A stretch of DNA of 52,762 nucleotides. Source: JBEIHX01 sp040381075. GTDB lineage: Bacteria > Pseudomonadota > Alphaproteobacteria > Caulobacterales > Aquidulcibacteraceae. Positions 26,027-34,692 of the stretch are shown here, in pieces. Where the stretch lies: contig JBEIHX010000026.1 of assembly GCA_040381075.1 (NCBI GenBank), forward strand, positions 1-52,762, in the 5' to 3' direction. Under the pieces are notes generated by a model. That model worked only from the letters and a program-made list of their open reading frames with translations. It was not told where the DNA came from and ran no database searches. Position 1 is the stretch's first letter, and the number at the start of each line of letters is the position of its first letter. Position numbers and translations under genes: made by a program.

Positions 26027-27535
26027 ATGAGCGAACGCGGCGAGAACCCATGCGACGTGCTGATCATCGGCGCAGGGCCCGCAGGCCTGACGGCCGGCTA
26101 TCTGCTGACCAAGTCCGGCTACACGGTGACGATCCTCGAACGCGATCCGGAACTTGTCGGCGGGATCAGCCGAACGGTGGAATACAACGGCTATCGGTTC
26201 GACATCGGCGGCCATCGCTTCTTTTCCAAGTCGAAGGAAGTCGTCGACCTCTGGGATGAAATCCTGCCGAATGACTTTATTGAACGACCACGCTCGTCAC
26301 GGATCTACTTCGGCGGCAAGTTCTACAGCTATCCGCTGAAGGCGTTCGAGGCCCTGACAAACCTTGGACCAATTCGCAGCGCGATGTGCGTGCTCTCCTA
26401 TCTGCGCTGGCGCGCCTGGCCGCACAGGGATCCCAGGACATTCGCCCAATGGGTCACCAACAATTTCGGGCGCGCGCTGTTCGAAACATTCTTCAAGACC
26501 TACACCGAAAAGGTGTGGGGCATGTCATGTGATGACATCTCCGCCGACTGGGCCGCCCAGCGCATCAAGGGCCTGAGCCTGGGGGGCGCGATCGCTGATG
26601 CGGTCAAGCGCTCACTGTCGTTCGGTCGGCGCAGGAAAAATGACGGGATGGCCGTCAAAACCCTGCTTGAGTCCTTCCGTTATCCGCGCAAGGGGCCTGG
26701 CATGCTGTGGGAGGCCGCGCGCGACAGGATCGTTGAGCGCGGCGGACAGGTCCTGATGGGGGTGCAGCCGGGACAGATCTCATTCAACGCGGCGACCGGG
26801 CGCTGGCGCGTCCAGTTGCGCGGCGCGCACGCTGGCGTGATCTCCGCGACACACGTGATCTCGTCGGCCCCGCTGCGCGAACTGGCGGGTCTGATCCATC
26901 CCCTGCCGAAGAGCTTTGATCGGGCGCTGGACCTCAAATATCGGGATTTTCTGACAGTCGCCCTGATGATCCGCGGCAAGGATGTGTTTTCCGACAACTG
27001 GATTTACGTGCACGATCCGAAAGTAAAGGTCGGCCGCATTCAGAACTTCCGCAGCTGGTCGCCGGAGATGGTGCCTGGCGACGACGTGTCCTGTGTCGGG
27101 CTGGAGTACTTCTGCTTCGAGGGAGCGGATCTCTGGAACATGCCTGACGCAGATCTGATCGCGCTCGCCAAACGTGAAATGGCCGAGCTCGGTCTTCTCG
27201 ATCCGGCCTGCGTGTTCGACGGCAAGGTGGTGCGCCAGGACAAGGCCTATCCGGTTTACGATGATCTGTATCGCGACAATGTCGAGGCGCTTCGTCAAGA
27301 CCTCGAGGCCGCCTATCCGACCCTGCATCTGGTCGGGCGCAATGGCATGCACAAATACAACAATCAGGACCACGCGATGATGACGGCCATGCTGACGGTG
27401 CGCAACATCGAGGCGGGCGAGCGTCGCTGGGACGTCTGGAATGTGAATGAGGACGCCGAGTACCATGAGTCCGGCGTCGAAGGCGCCCGCGAAGCACTCG
27501 CATCCGAGCGGTTGGTGCCGCGTCGTGTCGCCTGA
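26027..27535 (+). CDS. FAD-dependent oxidoreductase, UDP-galactopyranose-mutase-like
   Basis: The protein has 502 residues. An N-terminal Rossmann FAD site (DVLIIGAGPAGLTAGYLLTKSGYTVTILERD) is followed by GGHRFFSKS, a flavin amine-oxidase/mutase-type pattern. The overall layout recalls UDP-galactopyranose mutase and related enzymes acting on nucleotide- or polyprenyl-linked sugars. I chose ATG 26027, six bases after AGAAGG; the longer frame from 25901 has no family match. The next gene starts inside its last codons. It is the first gene of an operon with GtrA and a GT-C protein, which suggests a role in making or remodelling a cell-envelope sugar. Confidence 0.8.
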   Translation: MSERGENPCDVLIIGAGPAGLTAGYLLTKSGYTVTILERDPELVGGISRTVEYNGYRFDIGGHRFFSKSKEVVDLWDEILPNDFIERPRSSRIYFGGKFYSYPLKAFEALTNLGPIRSAMCVLSYLRWRAWPHRDPRTFAQWVTNNFGRALFETFFKTYTEKVWGMSCDDISADWAAQRIKGLSLGGAIADAVKRSLSFGRRRKNDGMAVKTLLESFRYPRKGPGMLWEAARDRIVERGGQVLMGVQPGQISFNAATGRWRVQLRGAHAGVISATHVISSAPLRELAGLIHPLPKSFDRALDLKYRDFLTVALMIRGKDVFSDNWIYVHDPKVKVGRIQNFRSWSPEMVPGDDVSCVGLEYFCFEGADLWNMPDADLIALAKREMAELGLLDPACVFDGKVVRQDKAYPVYDDLYRDNVEALRQDLEAAYPTLHLVGRNGMHKYNNQDHAMMTAMLTVRNIEAGERRWDVWNVNEDAEYHESGVEGAREALASERLVPRRVA

Positions 27536-27992
27536 CGCAGCGCCGTGGACGCTGTTGCGCGTGGCGCGCAGCGCCGACAGACCGGCGGTGCGCTACGGCG
27601 TGATCAGCGCCATGTGTCTTGCTGTCGACACATCCGCCACCCTGCTCCTGATCGGGTGGGCGACCGCGCCCTGGGCGGCAGCCTCAGCCGGCTATCTGTT
27701 GGGTCTGGTGCTGCATTGGGGCCTGTCGCGCCGGTTCGTGTTCTGCAGTGAAGCGGCGCCTGCCGGCGGTGCGCGCAGCCGGCAGGCCGTCGTCTTTTTC
27801 GCAGCCGGACTCATCGGCCTCGCCATCACCGCGGGCGTCGTGCACCTTGGCGTCATCGCAGGACTCTCCGCGGCTGTCGCCAAGGCTGTCGCCGCCGTCA
27901 TCAGCTTCACTGCGACCTGGGCCCTGCGCCGCTTTGTCGCCTTCCCGCCACGGATCATCGCGGACCGGGCGCGCGCTGCGGTCGCGCCCTGA
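27525..27992 (+). CDS. GtrA-like membrane protein
   Basis: The protein has 155 residues and four hydrophobic segments. The first motif (RYGVISAMCLAVD) and WGLSRRFVFCSE are typical of the GtrA family, and the last helix ends in WALRRFVAF. GtrA proteins are thought to flip or help flip polyprenyl-phosphate sugars across the inner membrane. I chose GTG 27525, overlapping the upstream stop by 11 bp; the ribosome site is weak, so the start is uncertain. Its stop overlaps the start of the next gene (TGATG). Confidence 0.85.
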   Translation: MSPDAAPWTLLRVARSADRPAVRYGVISAMCLAVDTSATLLLIGWATAPWAAASAGYLLGLVLHWGLSRRFVFCSEAAPAGGARSRQAVVFFAAGLIGLAITAGVVHLGVIAGLSAAVAKAVAAVISFTATWALRRFVAFPPRIIADRARAAVAP

Positions 27993-29809
27993 TGCATCCC
28001 AGATTAGCCCGGTATGCCATCGCTGGTCTCTCAGCGCTGACCTGGGTCGCACTGGCCGCAGCCTTCCTGCTGATCTCCTGGCCTCATGTCGTCGCCCTTC
28101 GACTGCCGGATCCCGATGACAACCTGCGACTCGCACAGGTGCGCGACTGGCTCAACGGCGCCGGGTGGTACGATACCCTGCAGCGCCGCATCAATCCCCC
28201 CGAAGGCGCGCCAATGCACTGGTCCCGGCTGGTGGACGCGCCGCTGGCCGCAGGCATTCTGGCGCTCGACCCCTGGGTGGGGCGGGCATGGGCCGAACGG
28301 CTTTCCGCCGCCATCATTCCGCTGCTGACCTTCGGCCTGATCGCCTGCGGCGCGGCGCGCGCAACCGCGCGGCTCGTCGGCCCCGCGTGGGCCCCGGTCG
28401 CGGTCGTTTATGTTGGTCTCGGTACGCTCATCTACAACCAGACGATGCCGATGCGGATCGACCATCACGGCTGGCAGCTGGTCGCCGCGGTCGCAGCCTA
28501 TGTGGCGTTGCTTGACGAAGACAGACCGCGCCTGTCCGGCGCTGTGGCGGGGATCGCCTGTGCGCTGTGGACGCACATATCTCTCGAAGGCCTGCCGATG
28601 ACCGTGGCGATGGGCGCGCTCCTGGGGGTGCGCTGGATCCTTGATGCGCGGGCCTGGACGCGCCTTGCCGCCTTCCTGATCACCCTGACAGCCTGCGCCC
28701 TGATGCTGCGAATGCTGATGGTCGCGCCAGGCCAGGCGATGTCCGTGATGTGCGACCAGATATCCGGCCCGCACCTCAGCGCGCTCTGCGTCGCCTGCGC
28801 CGTGCTCATCGGCCTTGCGCCTGCGACCGCACGCCTTGCGCCATCCCCCCTCGTGCGGCTTGCGTGCGCAGGCGCCGCTGCAGCGGCTGGCGGCGTGACA
28901 TTCCTGGCCGGCGCCGGAGCATGTCTGACGGGGCCGTTCGCCGCCATCGACCCGCTCGTGAAAGCCTTCTGGCTCGACCATGTCGGCGAGAGCAAGGCCC
29001 TCATCGCCTCCCGGCCCCTGGAGATCCTCGCCAACGCCGGCGTGGGCGCGAGCGGCCTGATCGGCGCAGTCTGGGCGGTGCGTCAATCCTCTCAGGCGCC
29101 CGGGGCGCAACGCCAGTGGGTTTCCGCCGCAACCCTGGGGGCCGTCAGTCTTGGCCTTTGCCTGTTCGCAATGGTGCGGATGGGGGCAGTGGCGCAAGCC
29201 TTCGCACCGCCGGGCGCCATTTTTCTGCTGCGCGAACTCGTGGTGCGCGCACGCGCCGTCAAGGCGCCTGCGCTGCGTGTTCCCGCCACGCTGGCCGCCG
29301 CCCTCGCCACAGGGCCGCTCCTGTTCATTCCGGAGGCTCTTCAGGCCGGCGGGCGAACCTCCGGTCGGGCGGGCGTACATACGGATTGCTTTTCAGGTCC
29401 TGGCTGGGAGGCGTTGCAGGCTGCGCCGGCCGCGCGCGTGCTCGCCCCCCTTGATATCGGTCCCCACCTCATCGTCCACTCCGCCCATTCGGTGCCGGCG
29501 ACGGGGCACCACCGCAACCATGCAGCAATGTCGCTGGTGATCCGGGCCTTTCTGGAGCCGCCCGCCGGCGCCCGCGCCCTGTCCATCGCACGCGGCTACG
29601 GCTACGTCGCGATCTGTCCGGGATTTCCGGAAGCCGAACTGCTGGCGGCCAAGGGCCCGGAGGGGTTGATGTCGCAGCTGCTGGCCGGACGTCCGCCGGA
29701 TTGGCTCGCCCCGATTGCCGACGGTGACCCGGCGAGGGGGGAGATGCTGGTCTGGCGCGTTGCGCCGGACGCTGCGCCCACCCCGCCTGTACCACAGACA
29801 TCACCATAG
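27992..29809 (+). CDS. GT-C fold membrane glycosyltransferase, STT3/AglB-like features
   Basis: The protein has 605 residues and about ten or more membrane helices. After the first helix comes DPDDNLRLAQVRDW (Asp42-Asp43), and a later loop has MRIDHHGW (Asp157-His158-His159). Acidic first-loop motifs and a DHH loop are hallmarks of GT-C enzymes such as AglB/STT3, which use polyprenyl-linked sugars on the outer side of the membrane. The acceptor could be lipid, glycan or protein. Located right after GtrA, it would use the sugar that GtrA delivers. The C-terminal 200 residues are soluble and periplasmic in character. Confidence 0.72.
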   Translation: MHPRLARYAIAGLSALTWVALAAAFLLISWPHVVALRLPDPDDNLRLAQVRDWLNGAGWYDTLQRRINPPEGAPMHWSRLVDAPLAAGILALDPWVGRAWAERLSAAIIPLLTFGLIACGAARATARLVGPAWAPVAVVYVGLGTLIYNQTMPMRIDHHGWQLVAAVAAYVALLDEDRPRLSGAVAGIACALWTHISLEGLPMTVAMGALLGVRWILDARAWTRLAAFLITLTACALMLRMLMVAPGQAMSVMCDQISGPHLSALCVACAVLIGLAPATARLAPSPLVRLACAGAAAAAGGVTFLAGAGACLTGPFAAIDPLVKAFWLDHVGESKALIASRPLEILANAGVGASGLIGAVWAVRQSSQAPGAQRQWVSAATLGAVSLGLCLFAMVRMGAVAQAFAPPGAIFLLRELVVRARAVKAPALRVPATLAAALATGPLLFIPEALQAGGRTSGRAGVHTDCFSGPGWEALQAAPAARVLAPLDIGPHLIVHSAHSVPATGHHRNHAAMSLVIRAFLEPPAGARALSIARGYGYVAICPGFPEAELLAAKGPEGLMSQLLAGRPPDWLAPIADGDPARGEMLVWRVAPDAAPTPPVPQTSP

Positions 29810-29875
29810 GCCGCTCCAGGGCGCGCACGACCGGCTGACCCGGCGCCTGAGGCCCGCCCTATCCTGAGGCGCGCC

Positions 29876-30340
29876 CTACAACGGCGCCACCCGTGCGCGG
29901 TCCCCGTATTCGACAGTCACCTTCTGACCGGGCGCCAGCGGCGTCTTGTCCGCCTGCACGATCGTGACCATCTCGCCATTGCTGAGGCGGATGGTGTAGG
30001 CGTAGCCGGTCTGCTGCGTCACGCTCTTTTCAATCGCTCCGCCCGCCAATCCGCCAAGCACCGCGCCGGCGACGGCCATGATCGCCCGTTCCTCGTCGCC
30101 CCCGCCAACACCGCTGCCAGCTATGCCGCCGATCACTGCGCCTGTCGCCGGGCCGATGATGGTCTTTGAGCCCTCGATCCGGACGCTGCGCACCCGCTCA
30201 ATCACGCCCGTCTCAAGGCGCGCCACCCGTCCGACCTCGCTGCGGCCATAATCACTTCCGCCCAGTCCGCCAGCGCACGCGCCTGTGGCCGCCGCCACCG
30301 CCAGCGCCAACACCCGCGCCGTCACACTTTTCATCAACAT
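29876..30340 (-). CDS. Glycine-zipper outer-membrane lipoprotein (SlyB/PcpY-like)
   Basis: The protein has 154 residues: an N-terminal signal peptide with a Cys after an ATGAC-type lipobox, then a glycine-zipper 2TM segment (TGAVIGGIAGSGVGGGDEER to GAVLGGLAGGAIEK). Such small lipoproteins sit in the outer membrane and are often stress-induced; the biochemistry is unknown. I chose ATG 30340 because GGGAG lies eight bases upstream; a longer frame to 30403 would contain the FixK-type box. The box at 30390 predicts a class II start about 15 nt before this ATG. Confidence 0.82.
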   Translation of the reverse strand: MLMKSVTARVLALAVAAATGACAGGLGGSDYGRSEVGRVARLETGVIERVRSVRIEGSKTIIGPATGAVIGGIAGSGVGGGDEERAIMAVAGAVLGGLAGGAIEKSVTQQTGYAYTIRLSNGEMVTIVQADKTPLAPGQKVTVEYGDRARVAPL

Positions 30341-30389
30341 GCCCAATCTCCCGTTTGCTGAACGATGCGCCTGGAGCGGGGCGCCATCA

Positions 30390-30403
30390 TTGAGGCAACG
30401 CAA
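30390..30403 (-). promoter_or_regulatory. FixK/FNR-type box 2 (glycine-zipper lipoprotein)
   Basis: TTGAGGCAACGCAA fits TTGA-N6-GCAA, 50 bp upstream of the ATG at 30340. Class II spacing would put the start near 30355, just before the ribosome site. The sequence beside it, CAACGCAAGCCGCCGC, also occurs next to box 4 of Hsp20. Confidence 0.7.
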
Positions 30404-30421
30404 GCCGCCGCACGGGGCCCG

Positions 30422-31279
30422 TCAGTGGCCGCTGTTGCGCTGCCATTGCGGCGCCCCGCCTGCGGCGCGCCGGGTGCGCCAGGCGGGTGAAAACGCAACC
30501 GATGGCGTTCGCCGGACGGGCTGGGGATAGCAATCCATGAGGCCGAGAATATCGGCCGGGATTTGATCTTTCACGGGAAGGCCGATTGTGGCCGCCTGCG
30601 ACGCCGATATGCCATATTCATGGGTCCAGTGTCCCCCGGCCAAAGCCTCGGCGACTTCCGCCGCCTTGGCTTCGCCAAGCTCATCCCCCAGGAGTTCCTT
30701 CACCTCTGTGATAATCTCATCAAGGGCCTTGGCCGCCATGTCGGCCAGGATCAAAGTTTCGTCATCGACATCGCCGATCGGCTTGTCCGCCACGACCTTC
30801 AGCAGGCTGGACGCCGGCAGCCCTTCGACCTGCGGATCAACAGCGCCCAGCACGGCGTGGGGCGCCATCACGATCTGGTCGGCCGCCAGCGCGACCAGGG
30901 CGCCGCCGGACATCGCATAATGCGGCACAAATACTGTGACCTCGCCCTTGTGCCGCTTGAGGGCGCGGGCGATCTGCACCGCCGCCAGCATCAGGCCGCC
31001 CGGCGTGTGAATGACCATGTCGATCGGCGTATCCGGGTCCGTAAGCGCAATTGCGCGTGTGATGGCCTCAGCATCCTGCATATCAATGAACCGCATCACC
31101 GGAATGCCGAGAAATTGCACCGTCTCTTCACGGTGGATCAGCAGGATCAGGCGCGACCCGCGGGCCCGTTCAATGCGGGCGATGGCCGCCTGCCGGTTCA
31201 TGGACGAGATCTGACGCGCGAGCACGGGCTGCAGTGCAAGCAAACCTACCAGGATCCACAGAAGCTCAAGGCCGCCCAT
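30422..31279 (-). CDS. ClpP-like membrane serine protease (SDH-proteinase family)
   Basis: The protein has 285 residues. One N-terminal membrane helix (LLWILVGLLALQPVLARQ) is followed by a ClpP/crotonase-fold domain with HTPGGLMLAAVQIARAL and the nucleophile loop YAMSGGALVALAAD, probable catalytic Ser124. This matches the serine dehydrogenase proteinase (SDH_sah) family, related to SppA and membrane ClpP-like proteases. It likely degrades or trims proteins at the inner membrane. I chose ATG 31279; the longer frame to 31495 runs through the Hsp20 promoter. It is divergent from Hsp20 with two FixK-type boxes between them. Confidence 0.82.
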   Translation of the reverse strand: MGGLELLWILVGLLALQPVLARQISSMNRQAAIARIERARGSRLILLIHREETVQFLGIPVMRFIDMQDAEAITRAIALTDPDTPIDMVIHTPGGLMLAAVQIARALKRHKGEVTVFVPHYAMSGGALVALAADQIVMAPHAVLGAVDPQVEGLPASSLLKVVADKPIGDVDDETLILADMAAKALDEIITEVKELLGDELGEAKAAEVAEALAGGHWTHEYGISASQAATIGLPVKDQIPADILGLMDCYPQPVRRTPSVAFSPAWRTRRAAGGAPQWQRNSGH

Positions 31280-31312
31280 GCGCCTGCTTGGCCGATGCGT
31301 CAGCGTCGGGTC

Positions 31313-31326
31313 TTGATCTGCATCAT
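31313..31326. promoter_or_regulatory. FixK/FNR-type box 3 (one-base mismatch)
   Basis: TTGATCTGCATCAT matches the FNR consensus TTGAT-N4-ATCAA except for the last base. It lies 34 bp upstream of the protease ATG, too close for a class II leader, and could instead act as a second site in the shared promoter. Confidence 0.55.
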
Positions 31327-31354
31327 GGCGCAGCGCAGCCCCATGCCCGCGGGT

Positions 31355-31368
31355 TTGCGCAACATCAA
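31355..31368. promoter_or_regulatory. FixK/FNR-type box 4 (Hsp20, perhaps protease)
   Basis: TTGCGCAACATCAA fits TTGC-N6-TCAA, 58 bp before the Hsp20 ATG. Class II spacing predicts a start near 31403 with a 23-nt leader containing the AAGGAG site. Being palindromic, it could also serve the protease (predicted start near 31320, 41-nt leader). Confidence 0.72.
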
Positions 31369-31425
31369 CGCAAGCCGCCGCCAGCTGGTTAGCAATCCTC
31401 TCTCTCGTCCCTGCAAGGAGATCCC

Positions 31426-31893
31426 ATGATGAGCGCGCCAGCCCCGCAACGCATGTTCGCCCAGCCCGCCGCCTTTTTGGCGCCGCTTGGCGCATCCATC
31501 CATGCCCTGCGCCGGGAAATCGATCGCATCTTCGATCAGGCGGAGAACACCGGCGCAGCCCACCAGATCCGCCTCGATATGATCGAAACAGACGCCGAAA
31601 TTCAGATTTTCGCTGAGACGCCGGGGATTGATCTCAAGGATGTCGACATTGAGGTCTGCGATGGCATGCTGTCCATCCGCGCCGAGAAGCGGTGCGAACG
31701 CGACGAAGTCAAGGGCGACCAGCGGCTCGCCGAATTGGCGTTCGGCGCCTTTGAACGGACGCTGCGGCTGCCCGAAGGCGTTGACCCTGCTGCAATCAAG
31801 GCAGTCCTGACGAACGGCGTGCTGCGCGTCACGGTCCCCAAGCCGCCGGTTGTCAAGGCTCCCGTGAACAAGATTGCGGTGACGAGGGTGTGA
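31426..31893 (+). CDS. Hsp20/alpha-crystallin small heat shock protein
   Basis: The protein has 155 residues. The alpha-crystallin domain spans about residues 45-145 and has the FAETPGIDLKDVDIEVCDG strand region, FERTLRLPEGVD, and the terminal GVLRVTVPKPP motif. It is a holdase chaperone that binds unfolding proteins in the cytoplasm. The ATG at 31426 follows AAGGAG at six bases. It is preceded by FixK-type box 4, and its stop overlaps the GTG start of the HhH protein (GTGA), so they are co-transcribed. Confidence 0.93.
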   Translation: MMSAPAPQRMFAQPAAFLAPLGASIHALRREIDRIFDQAENTGAAHQIRLDMIETDAEIQIFAETPGIDLKDVDIEVCDGMLSIRAEKRCERDEVKGDQRLAELAFGAFERTLRLPEGVDPAAIKAVLTNGVLRVTVPKPPVVKAPVNKIAVTRV

Positions 31894-32867
31894 CGCGCGC
31901 CGCCTGGCCGATCCTGCGGCGACCCCGCCGGACCGATGCATCGCGGCGGTCCGGCGAGGAGGCGGGTCTCAACGCCTGCGTCGCCGAAAAGCTGCGCGAG
32001 ATGGGCCTTGTTCTGGAACAGCAGGGCGACGACCCGTTCCGGTCGCGCGCCTATCTGCGGGCAGCAGACGACATCTCACGATTGCCGAGGCCGGTCGAAG
32101 ACATTCTGTCCAAGGAAGGCGTGGCGGGGCTGGAGGCGCTGCCCGGGATCGGTCCCGGAATTGCGCATGCAGTTTCAGAGCTGGTTGAGACCGGGCGCTG
32201 GGCGAAGCTTGAGCGCCTGACGGGTGGGCCGCAGCCGGAGATCCTGTTCCAGTCCCTTCCCGGAATCGGAGAGAAGCTGGCCGGGCGCCTCCACCACGAT
32301 CTCCACATCGAGACCCTGGAGCAGCTCGCACAGGCGGCGCGCGCCGGGCGACCCGCCCGGATCGCCGGGCTTGGGCCGCGGCGGCGCGCCCGCATCGAGG
32401 CCGCTCTGCAGGCCCGCACGGTCGGCGTCCGCCAGAGCCTTCCGCCGCCACGGGGGCGTCCATCCGTAGGCGTTATTCTTGATATTGATTCAGAGTATCT
32501 GCGCCTTGCTGCTGAGGGACGCCTGCCGAAATTAGCGCCCAAACGATTCAATCCGGAGGGCGTCGCCTGGCTGCCCGTGCTGCACGCGCAGCACGAGCCA
32601 TGGTCATTCACCGCTCTGTTCTCCAACACACGCCTCGCCCATGATCTCGGCCGCACCAGTGATTGGGTGGTCATCTATGCTCACCGGGACGGGGAGGCGG
32701 AAACCCAGTGCACCGTGGTGACCGAAGTCCGCGGTCCGCTTGCCGGGCGGCGCGTCGTACGCGGGCGTGAGGGCGAATGCATCGCCCACTACGCTGAGGC
32801 CGGCGGCGCCGCCCAACACCCGTCGGCCCGGTTCGAGGCCAACAAAGGCCGATCGCCGGGCGGATGA
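31890..32867 (+). CDS. Helix-hairpin-helix DNA-binding protein, PolX N-terminal-like
   Basis: The protein has 325 residues. The N-terminal part (about 25-85) resembles the 8-kDa domain of polymerase beta/X: LREMGLVLEQQGDDPFRSRAY, then DISRLPRPVEDILSKEG. It is followed by helix-hairpin-helix motifs ALPGIGPGIA and SLPGIGEKLA and a third IAGLGPRRRARI. The polymerase palm is absent; the C-terminal half (about 190-310) is of unknown fold. A DNA-repair or damage-binding role is plausible. It starts with GTG, overlapping the Hsp20 stop. Confidence 0.72.
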   Translation: MTRAAWPILRRPRRTDASRRSGEEAGLNACVAEKLREMGLVLEQQGDDPFRSRAYLRAADDISRLPRPVEDILSKEGVAGLEALPGIGPGIAHAVSELVETGRWAKLERLTGGPQPEILFQSLPGIGEKLAGRLHHDLHIETLEQLAQAARAGRPARIAGLGPRRRARIEAALQARTVGVRQSLPPPRGRPSVGVILDIDSEYLRLAAEGRLPKLAPKRFNPEGVAWLPVLHAQHEPWSFTALFSNTRLAHDLGRTSDWVVIYAHRDGEAETQCTVVTEVRGPLAGRRVVRGREGECIAHYAEAGGAAQHPSARFEANKGRSPGG

Positions 32868-32995
32868 GCCTGCGCTCACGCGGCGTGGCGGCGCGCCGGC
32901 CGGGCGATCAGGTCCACAGCACTGTCGCGCGCGCCCCCGATGCGCCAGACGGGCGGTCTCTTCCAGCTGGTCTTGGTCATGCCGCGCACGGCCGC

Positions 32996-33859
32996 TTATT
33001 GACCCTGCGGCGTTTCGGAAACTGCATTGAACTGCGCGCTCTGGCCAGTCTTCAGCGCAAGATAGGACAGACCGCCCGTCAGGCTGCAGTTTCCATGATA
33101 GGCGAAGCTGTCGGCGATCGCCTGGCTCATGCGCCAGTCGGCGTAGTCAAGCTTCATGTTGTCCTGCAGCTGCCTGCGCATGGCGCCGCGAGCGGCCGCA
33201 ACCGCACCGATCACGACATCTGCGTTGCGGTCAGCAAACACTGCCTGGTCCAGCCGGTTTGAGACCCCGCCCGACAGCGTCGACAGCCCTGCGAGCAGAC
33301 GCGTGGTCGCGATATCTGCCGTTGAAAAGCCGGCTGCGCCCGACAGCACTGTTGAGGTCAGGCCGAAGCTGGAGCGATAGGTCGCCTGCGCCTTGCGCAT
33401 ATTGTCGAGATAGAGCCCGCAATTGGTGTCGGAGGCGAGGAGCAGCATGCCGGCGAGCGCGTTGCGCTGCGCCGAGGCGATCTTGGGGTTGAGTTCGGAA
33501 AAGGCCTCGAAACGGGCCAGCGCGTCTCCCAGGCTGACTGAGGCGCCCGTGCCGATCACCGCTGCGGCGTTGCGAAAAACTGCCTGGCGTTCCTCTGGCT
33601 GGCTTGCGATCTGACCCTGCGTGGCGGCGAGCCCGATGGCGACCGCCTTGTTCAGGAACTCCACAGCATCAATCACCACGACGCCCGCCGGGGGCTGCCT
33701 GACCTTGCGCGTCTCCACGCCGCCGGCCTGCAGCGGCGGCGTGATGTCATAGGCGTGGTAAAGCGGCCCCCGCAGACCCGGCGTGACCTTCGTGATTGTA
33801 GTGCAGCCGGCCGCCAGCATCGAAAGCGCGAGCGTGGCGCCTACCCGTCCAAAGCGCAT
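32996..33859 (-). CDS. Predicted lipoprotein, unknown family
   Basis: The protein has 287 residues with a signal peptide and lipobox LAAGC. The mature part is Ala/Gly-rich and mostly helical (for example LLAGLSTLSGGVSNRLD and a VIGAVAAARGAMRR helix). I recognise no family. The ATG at 33859 follows GGAGAAC. No FixK-type box lies upstream, so it may be outside the stress regulon. Convergent with the HhH gene. Confidence 0.7.
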   Translation of the reverse strand: MRFGRVGATLALSMLAAGCTTITKVTPGLRGPLYHAYDITPPLQAGGVETRKVRQPPAGVVVIDAVEFLNKAVAIGLAATQGQIASQPEERQAVFRNAAAVIGTGASVSLGDALARFEAFSELNPKIASAQRNALAGMLLLASDTNCGLYLDNMRKAQATYRSSFGLTSTVLSGAAGFSTADIATTRLLAGLSTLSGGVSNRLDQAVFADRNADVVIGAVAAARGAMRRQLQDNMKLDYADWRMSQAIADSFAYHGNCSLTGGLSYLALKTGQSAQFNAVSETPQGQ

Positions 33860-34173
33860 AGTCGTTCTCCAACCGTAGCGCCTCATTTGGGGCCGCCGCG
33901 GCGCCCTGTCACGCGCGCAAATCCGCGCAGGTCCGACCCGTGCGCATCACTGCCGCCTTTCGGGCGCGTCTCCATGCGGCGGTCCTGCCCGAGGAATGCC
34001 CGGCGGGCGGCTCCCCACGTCCTTGTGTCCCTGTCGTGAGTTCCCGCCCCGTCAATCACCAGGGGAGGGCGCGCCGACCCCGTCGAACCGGGGGACTGGA
34101 GACGGGGCGCAGCCGCCCGGAAAGCCGGGCTGAGCGCAGGTCGTGGCGGGGCTCACGTGCACGCCTGCGCGCC
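33860..34173. other. Spacer, no gene seen
   Basis: This 314-bp region lies between the predicted lipoprotein and MarR genes. I saw no recognisable gene, array or box. Confidence 0.5.
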
Positions 34174-34692
34174 TCACAGGGATCTGTTCTGGTCGAGCCA
34201 GGCGCGCACCTGCGTCAGGCCTGACAGCAGCGCGGCTGCGTCTGCCGCCGGAACCGCGGCTGCGACGCGTTCAAGCAGCGGCATGGCCGCGGCGACCGCC
34301 GCCTCGCGCGCATGACGGCCGGCCTCGGTCAACAGCACGCGTTTGCAGCGGCCATCGTAGTCATCCGCCTCAAGACGGATGAGACCCTTGCGCTCCAGGC
34401 GGCCCAGCGTGCTCGTCAGTGTCGCCCGCGTCACCTGCAGGATGTCGGCGAGCTGAGCGGGCGTCTTGTTGTCGCCCATGCGGACGCAGTGATTGAGGAT
34501 GGCGAACTGGGCCCCCGTGAGGCCCAGCGGAAGAACTTTCTGAAATGCGGCGCCCGCCAGCTGATGAATGATGCCGATTTCGGTGAACAGCCGAAACAAC
34601 ACGTCGTCGTGCGCACGCGGATCCTCCGCGGCGCTGTCGGGCCGCGCATGCCCGCTCCTGCGCCGCCTAGACAAGGTGTGCGTCGAGGCCAC
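34174..34692 (-). CDS. MarR family regulator
   Basis: The protein has about 172 residues from GTG 34692. The MarR winged-helix core reads LTGAQFAILNHC, LADILQVTRATLTSTLGRLERKGLI and a basic wing (DDYDGRCKRVLLTEAG). It overlaps the 3' end of the Acg-type nitroreductase, so the two are one transcript, and it may sense the nitroreductase's redox signal or substrate. No start has a strong ribosome site: TTG 34678, GTG 34692 and an ATG at 34728 are possible. No operator was identified. Confidence 0.8.
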   Translation of the reverse strand: MASTHTLSRRRRSGHARPDSAAEDPRAHDDVLFRLFTEIGIIHQLAGAAFQKVLPLGLTGAQFAILNHCVRMGDNKTPAQLADILQVTRATLTSTLGRLERKGLIRLEADDYDGRCKRVLLTEAGRHAREAAVAAAMPLLERVAAAVPAADAAALLSGLTQVRAWLDQNRSL

